Shown piece by piece: positions 24,196-31,603 of a stretch of 64,000 nucleotides of DNA; the stretch's first letter is position 1; every line of letters starts with the position of its first letter. The translations under genes and the position numbers were made by a program. The DNA comes from Nocardioides exalbidus. Lineage in GTDB: Bacteria > Actinomycetota > Actinomycetes > Propionibacteriales > Nocardioidaceae. Below the pieces are notes generated by a model. The model did no database searches and was not told the DNA's origin. It worked only from the letters and a program-made list of their open reading frames with translations. The stretch is from positions 4,402,001-4,466,000 of the forward strand of contig NZ_FNRT01000002.1 in NCBI RefSeq assembly GCF_900105585.1, given 5' to 3'.

Positions 24196-24789
24196 ATGCG
24201 AGCCCTCCTCGTCGTCCTCCTGGCCTGCTTCGTGAGCCTGTCCGTCGGCACCCCCGCACCCGCCTCCGCGCCGGACGAGCCGACGGGCGTCTGGCCGCTC
24301 GACCCCGAGCCGGAGGTCGTCCGGGGCTTCGAGCCGCCGCCCTCGCCGTACGCCTCCGGGCATCGCGGCGTCGACCTCGCCGGCTCACCCGGTCAGGCCG
24401 TCCGCTCCGCGCTGCCCGGCACGGTCGCCTTCGCCGGGTCGATCGGCGGCAAGCCGGTCGTCACCATCCGCCACGGCGGGCGCCGCACGACCTACGAACC
24501 GGTGGTGGCTTCGGTCGAGGTCGGCCAGGAGGTCGCGGCCGGCACGGTGCTCGGCCGGCTGGTCGTGACCGACAGCCACTGCTTCCCGGCGGCCTGCCTG
24601 CACTGGGGCCTGATCGTGGGAACCGGCGACGACCAGGTGTACGTCGACCCGCTCACGCTGGTCGGCGGCGGCCCGGTCCGGCTGCTGCCGCTGTGGCGCG
24701 ACGAGCCGGCCACCGGTCGGCTGCCGTTGCTCGAGGAGTGGGCTCCCCCGCTCTCGCGCTGGACACGGCCGGTGGACTTCCTCGCCTGA
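24196..24789 (+). CDS. Secreted M23 family (LytM-type) peptidase
   Basis: 197 residues. Signal peptide at the N-terminus (MRALLVVLLACFVSLSVG, then PAPASA). The M23 domain carries HRGVDLAGSPGQAVRSALPGTVAFAG with the first His and Asp zinc ligands and a C-terminal LHWGL. The upstream His of the usual HxH pair is replaced by Cys (ACLHWG), a variant common in actinobacterial relatives with HC...CLHWG; these may be weak or non-catalytic peptidoglycan binders. The ATG at 24196 is chosen because it opens the signal peptide. It stands alone on the plus strand between xerC and rpsB and converges on xerC with a 1-bp gap. Confidence 0.88.
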   Translation: MRALLVVLLACFVSLSVGTPAPASAPDEPTGVWPLDPEPEVVRGFEPPPSPYASGHRGVDLAGSPGQAVRSALPGTVAFAGSIGGKPVVTIRHGGRRTTYEPVVASVEVGQEVAAGTVLGRLVVTDSHCFPAACLHWGLIVGTGDDQVYVDPLTLVGGGPVRLLPLWRDEPATGRLPLLEEWAPPLSRWTRPVDFLA

Positions 24790-24790
24790 G

Positions 24791-25777
24791 TCACGCCCGG
24801 GGGTGGGCCTGCTGGTAGGCCTTGCGGAGCCGGTCGGTGGTGACGTGGGTGTAGAGCTGCGTGGTCGCGAGCGAGGCGTGACCGAGGAGCTCCTGGACCG
24901 AGCGGAGGTCGGCGCCGCCCTCGAGCAGGTGGGTGGCAGCGGTGTGGCGCAGGCCGTGCGGTCCGATGTCGGGGGCGCCGGGGACGTCGGCGATCCGGCG
25001 GTGGACGAGGTCGCGGACGGCCCGCTGGTCGATCCGCCTCCCGCGGACGCCGAGGAAGAGCGCCGGACCGGACCCCTCGACCCGCAGGCCGGGCCGCCCG
25101 ACGTCCAGCCAGCGGTCGAGCGCGCGGCCGGCCGGGGTGCCGTAGGGCACCGACCGCTCCTTGCGTCCCTTGCCGAGCACCCGGACCACGCGGCGGCCGT
25201 CGTCGATGTCGTCGACATCGAGGCCGACGAGCTCACCCACCCGGATCCCGGTGGCGTAGAGCAGCTCGAGCATCGCGACGTCACGAATGCCGACGGGGGT
25301 GCCGTCGTCGGCCAGGTCGGCCGCCGAGCGGATCAGCGCCTCCGCCTCGTCGGCCCGCAGCACCGGCGGCAGGGTCTTGTGCTTCTTCGGCGAGCCCAGC
25401 GCCGCGCCCGGGTCGGTCGGGATGCGGCCGGTGCGGTGCAGCCACGCGGTGAAGACCCGGGCTGCCGTGGCGCGGCGCGCGATCGTCGTACGGCTCCGGC
25501 CGGTGGTCTGCATCTTCGCCAACCAGCTGCGCAGGGTGCGGAGGTCGAGCTCGGCGACGTCGTGGATCCCGAGCCGGCCGCAGTGGTCGAGGAGGCACGA
25601 GACGTCGCCGAGGTAGGCGCGCACCGTGTGCGGGGCGAGGTCGCGCTCGGAGACGAGGTGACGCTCGTAGTCACCCAGCAGCCGGACCATCGGCTCGGAC
25701 AGACCCGCCTCCGGAGGACCCGGGTCGCTCGCTGCCTCACTCACCCGACCGAGCGTAGAGGGCCGGAGGGCCGTCAT
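24791..25777 (-). CDS. xerC: Tyrosine recombinase XerC
   Basis: 328 residues from an ATG that overlaps the dprA stop (ATGA). An N-terminal SAM-like core-binding domain (LLGDYERHLVSERDLAPHTVRAYLGDV) is followed by the catalytic domain with all residues: Arg in ATGIRVGEL, Lys in GKGRKERSVP, HxxR in HGLRHTAATH, His in LGHASLATTQ and Tyr in LYTHV. It resolves chromosome dimers at dif. A GTG at 25744 (residue 12) has TACGCT 7 nt upstream, so an alternative shorter, leaderless start is possible. It follows comM-dprA in the conserved order. Confidence 0.95.
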   Translation of the reverse strand: MTALRPSTLGRVSEAASDPGPPEAGLSEPMVRLLGDYERHLVSERDLAPHTVRAYLGDVSCLLDHCGRLGIHDVAELDLRTLRSWLAKMQTTGRSRTTIARRATAARVFTAWLHRTGRIPTDPGAALGSPKKHKTLPPVLRADEAEALIRSAADLADDGTPVGIRDVAMLELLYATGIRVGELVGLDVDDIDDGRRVVRVLGKGRKERSVPYGTPAGRALDRWLDVGRPGLRVEGSGPALFLGVRGRRIDQRAVRDLVHRRIADVPGAPDIGPHGLRHTAATHLLEGGADLRSVQELLGHASLATTQLYTHVTTDRLRKAYQQAHPRA

Positions 25778-26949
25778 CCGTCAGGCACGAGGCGCCACCC
25801 CTCGTCGGTCTGGCGGACGAACTCCTTCGCCTCGAGCCGGCGCAGCGCACCCTGCGTCGTGCGGAGCGGGAGCCCGCACCGCCGTGCGATCGAGTCGACG
25901 GGCGCCGGCTCGCTCACGGGCACCCACTCCACGACCTGCCGCTCGGTCGGCGTGAGGTCGTCGCGCGGACGCGACTCGCCGCGCGGCGGATCGAGGAGGT
26001 GCTCCCCCGCCGCACCGACCTGCTCGAGGACCTCGGCGCCGTGGGTCACCACCGTGCCGCGACCCTCGCGCAGGAAGTTGTTGACGCCCTTCGAGGTGTA
26101 GCTCGTGACGGGTCCCGGCACGCACATCACCCGGCGGCTGAGGCTCTCGGCCCAGCCGGCCGTGTTGAGGGCGCCGCTGCGCAGGGCGGCCTCGACCACG
26201 ACCGTGCCGGCGGTCATCGCGGCGATCAGCCGGTTGCGGGCCAGGAACCGGGGACGCGTCGGCGCCGACCCGGGCGGCTGCTCGGACACGACGGCGAACT
26301 CGGCCGCGAGGTGCTGGAGGAGGAGCCGGTTCTGGGCGGGATAGACCCGGTCGACGCCGCAGGCCAGCACCGCTGCGGTGACGCCGTCGGCCGAGAGGGT
26401 CGCGTCGTGCGCCTCGAAGTCGATCCCCAGCGCACCGCCCGACACCACCGGCACACCGGCGAGCGCGAGGTGCTCACAGACCGACCGCGTCATCTCGACG
26501 CCGTAGACGGAGGCAGCGCGCGAGCCGACCACGGCCACGGAGGTCGCGAGCTCGGTGAGCGGCATCGGCCCCCTCACCCACAACCCGGGTGGCGTGCCGC
26601 CGAACCCGTCGGCGGTGATGCAGTCGTCGAGCGCGTCGAGGCCGGTCGGCCACTCGGGGTCGCCCGGCACCAGGAACCGGATGCCGCACCGCGCGGCCTG
26701 GTCGAGCTGGCGGGCGGGGTCGACCTCGGCCAGTCGCTGCGCCAGCATCTCGCCGACGTCGCCCGGGCCTGCGGACAGGGACTTCTCCAGCGCGCGCTCG
26801 GCTCCCATCGCGAGCACGAGCGCCGAGGTCGTGCCGTCGCCCGGCTCGACCGCACAGCTCAACGCCACCCGGGCGAGCCGGTCCGCCTCCGGGACCGGGT
26901 GCGCCGGGTCTCCCACCGGCGACCCCGACCGCAGGTGTGCGGCGCTCAC
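25774..26949 (-). CDS. dprA: DNA-processing protein DprA
   Basis: 391 residues from GTG 26949, which overlaps the comM stop (GTGA). Binds incoming single-stranded DNA and loads RecA during transformation or recombination. The Rossmann-like DprA domain is clear: VAVVGSRAASVYG, VVSGGALGIDFEAHDATL, AVLACGVDRVYPAQNRLLLQHL, SEQPPGSAPTRPRFLARNRLIAAM and VVVEAALRSGALNTAGWA. A C-terminal winged-helix (VDSIARRCGLPLRTTQGALRRLE) completes it. Longer in-frame extension to the right is antisense to comM and is not used. Confidence 0.95.
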   Translation of the reverse strand: MSAAHLRSGSPVGDPAHPVPEADRLARVALSCAVEPGDGTTSALVLAMGAERALEKSLSAGPGDVGEMLAQRLAEVDPARQLDQAARCGIRFLVPGDPEWPTGLDALDDCITADGFGGTPPGLWVRGPMPLTELATSVAVVGSRAASVYGVEMTRSVCEHLALAGVPVVSGGALGIDFEAHDATLSADGVTAAVLACGVDRVYPAQNRLLLQHLAAEFAVVSEQPPGSAPTRPRFLARNRLIAAMTAGTVVVEAALRSGALNTAGWAESLSRRVMCVPGPVTSYTSKGVNNFLREGRGTVVTHGAEVLEQVGAAGEHLLDPPRGESRPRDDLTPTERQVVEWVPVSEPAPVDSIARRCGLPLRTTQGALRRLEAKEFVRQTDEGWRLVPDG

Positions 26950-28544
26950 GACGCCATCCGGACGACGTGGGCGGGGAGCGAGCGCGAGGAGTCGTCGGAC
27001 CTCAGGGTGAGGGCGATGTCGGCCTCGCGCACGCCCGGGCAATCGACGCCGGCGCAGTCGGCGACCGTCCACGCGAGGCGCTGGACGCGGGTCATGCCAC
27101 GCCGGGTGAGGGTGCCCGCGGAGAGCGCCTCGTCGACGAGGCGCTGGCCGTCGGGCTCCAGCGGCCAGTGCTCCGCCAGGACCGGGCCGGGGCACGAGGC
27201 GTTGAGCAGCCAGGGGCAGTGGCGGTAGCGGCGAGCCTGCCGCAGGCGGGCCTCGGCCACGCGGAGGCGGACGTCGGCGGAGGTCTCCGGCTCGGGGAGG
27301 AACGTCGAGCGGCGGTGTTCCTGGGGCCGCACCTCCATCCAGATGTCGACGCGGTCGAGGATCGGTCCGGTGAGCTTGCGCCGGTAGTGGGCGCGCTGCT
27401 GCTCGGTGCAGTCGCAGCCGCCACCGGACAGGCCGTGGAAGTTGCCGCACGGGCAGGGGTTGGCCGCGAGCACCACGAGCGAGCGCGCCGGGTAGGTCGC
27501 GGACTCCTCGCCGCGGGCGATGGTCACCTCCCCCGACTCCATCGGCTGGCGCATCGCCTCGATCACGTCCGCGCGGAAGTGCGGGAACTCGTCGAGGAAC
27601 AGCACGCCGTGGTGGGCCAGGCTCACCTGCCCCGGCCGCACCCGCCCGGTGCCGCCACCGAGCACGCTCGCGGCGGTCGCGGAGTGGTGCGGGGCGAACC
27701 ACGGCGGCCGATGGAGCAGCCCGCTGCCCTCGGGCAGGGTGCCGGCGACGGAGTGGAGGGCGGTCACCTCGAGCGCCTGCTCGGTGGTGAGGTCGGGCAG
27801 GATCGACGGGATCCGCTCGGCGACGGACGTCTTGCCGGTCCCGCGCGGTCCGATGAGCATCGTCGGGTGCCCGCCCGCCGCGGCGACCTCGACCGCGTAG
27901 CGGACGTCGTCCAGGCCGTCGAGGTCGGCGAGGTCGAGCTCGGCCAGCCGGTCCTCCCCTCGCCAGGTGGCGAGCGGGCTGGCGGACGGTGCGACCACCG
28001 GGTCGGCCTCGGGCACCTCGACGTCGCGGAGCACGGCCGAGACCTGGGCCAGGGAGCGGACACCGAAGACGGTCATGCCGGGCACGAGCGCTGCCTCGGC
28101 TGCCTGCGGCTCCGGGACGAAGACCCGGTCGATGCCGTGCGCAGCGGCCGCGATGACCATCGGCAGGATGCCCGGCACGGGGCGCAGCCCACCGGAGACC
28201 GACAGCTCCCCGATGAACGCCCACCCGGCGAGGTGCTCGGGCTGGAGGTCCTGGTGCTGCTTGTCGGCGGCCAGCACCGCGACCGCGATGGCCACGTCGT
28301 AGTGGGTGCCGCCCTTGGGCAGGTCGGCCGGCGCGAGCAGGATCGTGACCCGCTTGGTGGCCGGCCACCGGCCGCAGTCGTTGTTGATCGCCATCCGCAC
28401 CCGGTCGCGGGCCTCGGACAAGCCCTTGTCGACCCGGCCGATGATCGCGGTGCCGGGCACGCCGGGCGACACGTCGACCTGGACGTCGATGACGTGGCCG
28501 TCCGCCCCCTTGAGCGCCAATGAGCGCGCTGTCGAGAACGCCAT
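26946..28544 (-). CDS. comM: YifB/ComM family Mg-chelatase-like AAA+ ATPase
   Basis: 532 residues. N-terminal Lon-like S5 fold domain (ARSLALKGADGHVIDVQVDVSPGVPG), the AAA+ module with Walker A GPRGTGKTSVAERI, and a C-terminal Mg_chelatase_C domain with a four-Cys cluster region (NPCPCGNFHGLSGGGCDC). In transformable bacteria ComM is a helicase that promotes branch migration during DNA integration; elsewhere its role is less certain. It overlaps yraN by 1 bp (TGATG) and dprA by 4 bp. Confidence 0.95.
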   Translation of the reverse strand: MAFSTARSLALKGADGHVIDVQVDVSPGVPGTAIIGRVDKGLSEARDRVRMAINNDCGRWPATKRVTILLAPADLPKGGTHYDVAIAVAVLAADKQHQDLQPEHLAGWAFIGELSVSGGLRPVPGILPMVIAAAAHGIDRVFVPEPQAAEAALVPGMTVFGVRSLAQVSAVLRDVEVPEADPVVAPSASPLATWRGEDRLAELDLADLDGLDDVRYAVEVAAAGGHPTMLIGPRGTGKTSVAERIPSILPDLTTEQALEVTALHSVAGTLPEGSGLLHRPPWFAPHHSATAASVLGGGTGRVRPGQVSLAHHGVLFLDEFPHFRADVIEAMRQPMESGEVTIARGEESATYPARSLVVLAANPCPCGNFHGLSGGGCDCTEQQRAHYRRKLTGPILDRVDIWMEVRPQEHRRSTFLPEPETSADVRLRVAEARLRQARRYRHCPWLLNASCPGPVLAEHWPLEPDGQRLVDEALSAGTLTRRGMTRVQRLAWTVADCAGVDCPGVREADIALTLRSDDSSRSLPAHVVRMAS

Positions 28545-28942
28545 CAGCCGGCCCCCTCGACGTGCTCGATCTCGACCGGGCCACCGCGCGGCGCTAGCAC
28601 CCCGACCAGGTCGACGCGCACGTCGTCGGGGTGGCAGTCGTGGACCCGGAGCCAGCGGGCGCCCAGGCGTCGCAGCCGGTCGGCCTTGCGCCGGTCGATC
28701 GCCTCGAGGGGCGCGCCGAAGTCGGTCGAGGTGCGGGTCTTCACCTCACAGATCACCAGCACCCGGCCGTCGCGCAGGACGAGGTCGATCTCGCCCGCGT
28801 CGCAGCGCCAGTTGCGGTCGAGCACGACCATCCCGAGCCCGCTCAGGTGGCGCGCGGCGATGGCCTCGCCCCGGCGGCCGAGGCGACGGTTGTGCTCGGC
28901 CAACGGATCAGGGACGACGGGTGGTGCGGTCGGTCGGGTCAC
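28544..28942 (-). CDS. yraN: UPF0102 family endonuclease-like protein
   Basis: 132 residues from a GTG with GGAAGG upstream. PD-(D/E)XK nuclease-like fold: GRRGEAIAARHLSGLGMVVLDRNWR, then the core GEIDLVLRDGRVLVICEVKTR with Asp, Glu and Lys of the putative active site. Activity of the family is unproven. It heads the yraN-comM-dprA-xerC chain. An inverted repeat lies just upstream, so this unit may be separate from DUF2469. Confidence 0.9.
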   Translation of the reverse strand: MTRPTAPPVVPDPLAEHNRRLGRRGEAIAARHLSGLGMVVLDRNWRCDAGEIDLVLRDGRVLVICEVKTRTSTDFGAPLEAIDRRKADRLRRLGARWLRVHDCHPDDVRVDLVGVLAPRGGPVEIEHVEGAG

Positions 28943-28960
28943 GGCGCTGGCCTTCCGGAG

Positions 28961-28985
28961 GTGCTGGATCGGGAAGCACCAGCAC
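28961..28985 (-). terminator. Inverted repeat between DUF2469 and yraN
   Basis: Perfect 7-bp arms GTGCTGG / CCAGCAC with an 11-nt loop, in the 146-bp gap after the DUF2469 stop. Modest in size; a possible partial terminator. Confidence 0.35.
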
Positions 28986-29088
28986 ACCGCGGTCCACCGA
29001 CGGCGCGGACCGGGTCGTCGTACCGCCTGTGGAGAGCGGTCGGAACGGGTCGCCTGTGGACGGAAAGTGGCCCGCGAACGCGGCCGGG

Positions 29089-29397
29089 TCAGTCCTTGAG
29101 GGGGTCGATCTCCTGCGGCGCGAGCTCCTCGACGTTGACGTCCTTGAACGTCAGCACCTTCACGTTCTTGGCGAAGCGGGCGGGGCGGTACATGTCCCAG
29201 ACCCAGGCGTCGGTCATCGACACCTCGAAGAAGACGTCCCCGCTCTCCGAGCGCGCCTTCACGTCGACCTGGTTGCAGAGGTAGAAGCGGCGGTCGGTCT
29301 CCACGACGTACTTGAAGATGCCGACGACGTCGCGGTACTCGCGATAGAGGGTGAGCTCCATCTCGGTCTCGTACTTCTCGAGATCCTCCGCGCTCAT
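29089..29397 (-). CDS. DUF2469 family protein
   Basis: 102 residues. A conserved actinobacterial protein that almost always follows rnhB; the mycobacterial homologue has no assigned function. The sequence is acidic at the N-terminus (MSAEDLEKYETEMELTLYRE) with a conserved core YRDVVGIFKYVVETDRRFY and MTDAWVWDMYRPARF. The ATG overlaps the rnhB stop (ATGA), so the two are coupled. No catalytic motif visible. Confidence 0.93.
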   Translation of the reverse strand: MSAEDLEKYETEMELTLYREYRDVVGIFKYVVETDRRFYLCNQVDVKARSESGDVFFEVSMTDAWVWDMYRPARFAKNVKVLTFKDVNVEELAPQEIDPLKD

Positions 29398-30152
29398 GCG
29401 CCCTCCTCCGTGCCGTCGTGCCGATCGAGCCCAGTGCCGTCTGCTCCTGCGCCGACACTAGTGGCCGGCTCCACCTCGGGCACCGGCTCGAGGCCCGCGG
29501 CGCGCCGGACGTTGACGAAGCGCATCCGGTGCACCGGCGAGGGACCGTGCTCGGCCAGCGCCGCCTCGTGGACGTCGGTGATGTAGCCCTTGTGGGTCTT
29601 GAAGTCGTAGGCCGGCCAGTCGCCGTCCATCGCGACCATCAGCCGGTCGCGCGTCACCTTGGCGATCACCGACGCCGCGGCGATGCAGGCGGCGACGCGG
29701 TCGCCCTTCCACACCGCGAGGCCGGGCACGCCGAGGCCGTCGACGGGGAACCCGTCGGTGAGGACGTACGACGGCCGCGTCGCGAGCCGGGCCACGGCCC
29801 GCCGCAGCGCCTCGAGGTTGGCCACGTGCATCCCGAGCCGGTCGCACTCGTCGTTGTCGATGACCACGACCGACCACGCGAGGGCGCGGCGCACGACCTG
29901 GGTGTAGACGCGCTCGCGCGCGGCCTCGGTGAGCAGCTTGCTGTCGGCGAGGCCGGGAACGATGCCGGCCTTGCCGGGAGGCAGCACGACCGCGCCGGCC
30001 ACGAGGGGACCGGCGCAGGCGCCGCGACCCGCCTCGTCGACCCCGGCGATGGGATCGAGACCCGCCCGGCGCAGGGCGCGCTCGTAGCCGTAGATCCCGG
30101 CGTCACGGCGTACGGTCACGCCGCCCGGCACGGGTTGGGGCGGGAGCGTCAC
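29394..30152 (-). CDS. rnhB: Ribonuclease HII
   Basis: 252 residues from a GTG that overlaps the lepB stop (GTGA). Removes ribonucleotides from DNA-RNA hybrids. The active-site signature is GVDEAGRGACAGPLVAGAVV; other conserved segments are LADSKLLTEAARE, VLTDGFPVDG and AASVIAKVTRDRLM, supplying the remaining acidic residues. The C-terminal ~25 residues are Gly/Asp-rich and variable. Confidence 0.96.
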   Translation of the reverse strand: MTLPPQPVPGGVTVRRDAGIYGYERALRRAGLDPIAGVDEAGRGACAGPLVAGAVVLPPGKAGIVPGLADSKLLTEAARERVYTQVVRRALAWSVVVIDNDECDRLGMHVANLEALRRAVARLATRPSYVLTDGFPVDGLGVPGLAVWKGDRVAACIAAASVIAKVTRDRLMVAMDGDWPAYDFKTHKGYITDVHEAALAEHGPSPVHRMRFVNVRRAAGLEPVPEVEPATSVGAGADGTGLDRHDGTEEGA

Positions 30153-30967
30153 GACGGGTCCGGGATGTCCTCGAACACGTCCGGGCGGGTGTTCCAGCGG
30201 AACCGGTCGGCGGGCCAGAGCAGGACGAAGACCTTGCCGACGACGAGGTCGACGGGGACGAACTCGTCGCCCGGCACGCACTCGGTCTCGTCGGGGCGGC
30301 ACATCTTCTGCGAGGAGTCGGCCGAGCGGGAGCGGTTGTCGCCCATCACGAAGATGTGGCCCTCGGGGATCGGACCGGTCTTCCACTCCTCGTCGCACCT
30401 GCCGTCGGTGGGCATCGGTCCGTCGCACTTGCCGGTGCCGCGGCGCACGAAGGCGGTCTCGTCGATCGCCTTGCCGTTGACCATCAGCCGGCCCTGGTCG
30501 TCACAGCACTCGATCGTGTCGCCCGCGACGCCGATGACGCGCTTCACGAGGTGGCCGCCCGTCGGGTAGAGCCCGATCTTGGCCATAACCTGGGCGACGG
30601 GGTTGGTGGGTCCGGCGGAGTCCTCCGGGGGCAGCCAGCCGCCCGGGTCCTTGAACACGACGACGTCGCCCCGCTCGGGCTCGCCCCCGCCCCAGTAGGA
30701 GACCTTCTGGATGAGGATCCGGTCGTTGAGGATCAGGCCCGGCTCCATCGACTCCGACGGGATGTAGAAGGCCTGGACGAAGAAGGTCTTGATGACGATC
30801 GCGAGCACGAGCGCGACGCCGAGCAGCAGGATCGTCTCCTGCCACAGCGGAAGCTGCTTGCGCTTCGCCTTGCCGGCCTTGCGGCCGTCCCCGGTGCCGC
30901 CGGAACGCGAAGACCGCGGTTCCTCGTCCATCGAGAGGGACGAGGAACCGCGGTCATCGGAAGTCAC
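30149..30967 (-). CDS. lepB: Signal peptidase I
   Basis: 272 residues. Cytoplasmic N-terminus of ~35 residues, one transmembrane helix (ILLLGVALVLAIVIKTFFVQAF), then the catalytic Ser in YIPSESMEPGL, Lys in LVKRVIGVAGD and the box E motif MGDNRSRSADS. Cleaves signal peptides outside the membrane. The start is GTG with TAGTCT 6 nt before it, suggesting a leaderless mRNA. Codons ~5-19 lie inside a perfect 17-bp inverted repeat; a later ATG (residue 13) falls in its loop region and is less likely. Confidence 0.95.
   Translation of the reverse strand: MTSDDRGSSSLSMDEEPRSSRSGGTGDGRKAGKAKRKQLPLWQETILLLGVALVLAIVIKTFFVQAFYIPSESMEPGLILNDRILIQKVSYWGGGEPERGDVVVFKDPGGWLPPEDSAGPTNPVAQVMAKIGLYPTGGHLVKRVIGVAGDTIECCDDQGRLMVNGKAIDETAFVRRGTGKCDGPMPTDGRCDEEWKTGPIPEGHIFVMGDNRSRSADSSQKMCRPDETECVPGDEFVPVDLVVGKVFVLLWPADRFRWNTRPDVFEDIPDPS
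30912..30955 (-). terminator. Perfect 17-bp hairpin at the rplS-lepB junction, inside lepB codons 5-19
   Basis: Arms at 30912-30928 and 30939-30955 (GACCGCGGTTCCTCGTC and its exact complement) with a 10-nt loop. It lies 60-100 bp after the rplS stop but within the 5' coding region of lepB. It can act as an rplS terminator and, in lepB mRNA, as a block near the start codon. Confidence 0.55.
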
Positions 30968-30973
30968 CCGCAG

Positions 30974-30979
30974 AGACTA
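30974..30979 (-). promoter_or_regulatory. -10 hexamer TAGTCT before lepB
   Basis: Minus-strand TAGTCT, 6-nt spacer (CTGCGG), GTG at 30967: leaderless geometry. Confidence 0.5.
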
Positions 30980-31015
30980 ACCAGTGTCTGGTCGCTCCAC
31001 TGGAAAGGGCCGGGA

Positions 31016-31366
31016 TCAGAACTCGCGGCGCTCCTTGATCTTCGCGGCCTTGCCGCGGAGGTTGCGCAGGTAGTAGAGCTTGGCGCGGCGGACGTCACCG
31101 CGGGTCACGACCTCGATCTTCTCGAAGATCGGGGAGTTGACCGGGAAGGTGCGCTCGACGCCGACGCCGAAGGAGACCTTGCGGACGGTGAAGGTGCGGC
31201 CGATGCCCGAGCCGTGGACGCGGATCACGACGCCCTGGAAGATCTGGACACGCGAGCGGCTGCCCTCGATGACCTTCACGTGGACCTTGACGTTGTCACC
31301 GGCGCGGAAGTCCGGGACGTCGTCGCGCTTGAGGGAGTTGCCGAGGTCGGCGATGACGTTGCTCAT
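31016..31366 (-). CDS. rplS: 50S ribosomal protein bL19
   Basis: 116 residues, standard length. Sits at the 30S-50S interface. Sequence MSNVIADLGNSLKRDDVPDFRAGD, then VKVIEGSRSRVQIFQGVVIRVHGSG and the C-terminal KLYYLRNLRGKAAKIKE are diagnostic. The ATG at 31366 is chosen over the in-frame start at 31387 because GAGGAG lies 4-9 nt upstream. A 217-bp gap to trmD contains a hairpin and a promoter-like motif, so rplS may be transcribed independently of trmD. Confidence 0.97.
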   Translation of the reverse strand: MSNVIADLGNSLKRDDVPDFRAGDNVKVHVKVIEGSRSRVQIFQGVVIRVHGSGIGRTFTVRKVSFGVGVERTFPVNSPIFEKIEVVTRGDVRRAKLYYLRNLRGKAAKIKERREF

Positions 31367-31409
31367 GATGCTCCTCGCGAGTGCCACAGGTCAGCCGCGG
31401 ACATAGGTG

Positions 31410-31437
31410 GTGATCGGGTGGTGATCGGGTGGTGGTC
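31410..31437. repeat. Two 11-bp tandem copies of GTGATCGGGTG plus a partial third
   Basis: Located in the rplS leader about 45 bp before the start codon. Units at 31410-31420 and 31421-31431 are identical, then GTGGTCG. A related CGGGTGATC core occurs at 54192-54242. Confidence 0.7.
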
Positions 31438-31537
31438 GTGCCTGTCTGAGCTCGGGGAGACCGGGCCGGCGCGCCCCCTGTGGCAGGTGCGGTTCGGCGG
31501 GACCCCGGGGCGGTGCACCATCGGTGCGTCCGGGCGA

Positions 31538-31603
31538 CCCTGGTCACGAGCAGACCAGGGACGAAGTCTGCCAGAGCGTGCCGTCAGGGTGAAATCCGAC
31601 GCT
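31538..31603 (-). promoter_or_regulatory. rplS promoter-like motif and 5' leader hairpin
   Basis: On the minus strand, TTCACC-N17-CAGACT (about 31575-31603) spans the trmD stop and is followed by a CCCTGGT/ACCAGGG hairpin (31538-31560). The sequence TCTGGCAGA around the -10 is shared with the rpsP upstream region at 34339-34350. Candidate promoter plus leader of roughly 190-200 nt. Confidence 0.35.

Noticed and set aside
24791..25777. Tyrosine recombinase as an integrase of a mobile element
   Set aside because: It lies in the conserved dprA-xerC context, has the XerC domain layout, and no att repeats or cargo border it.
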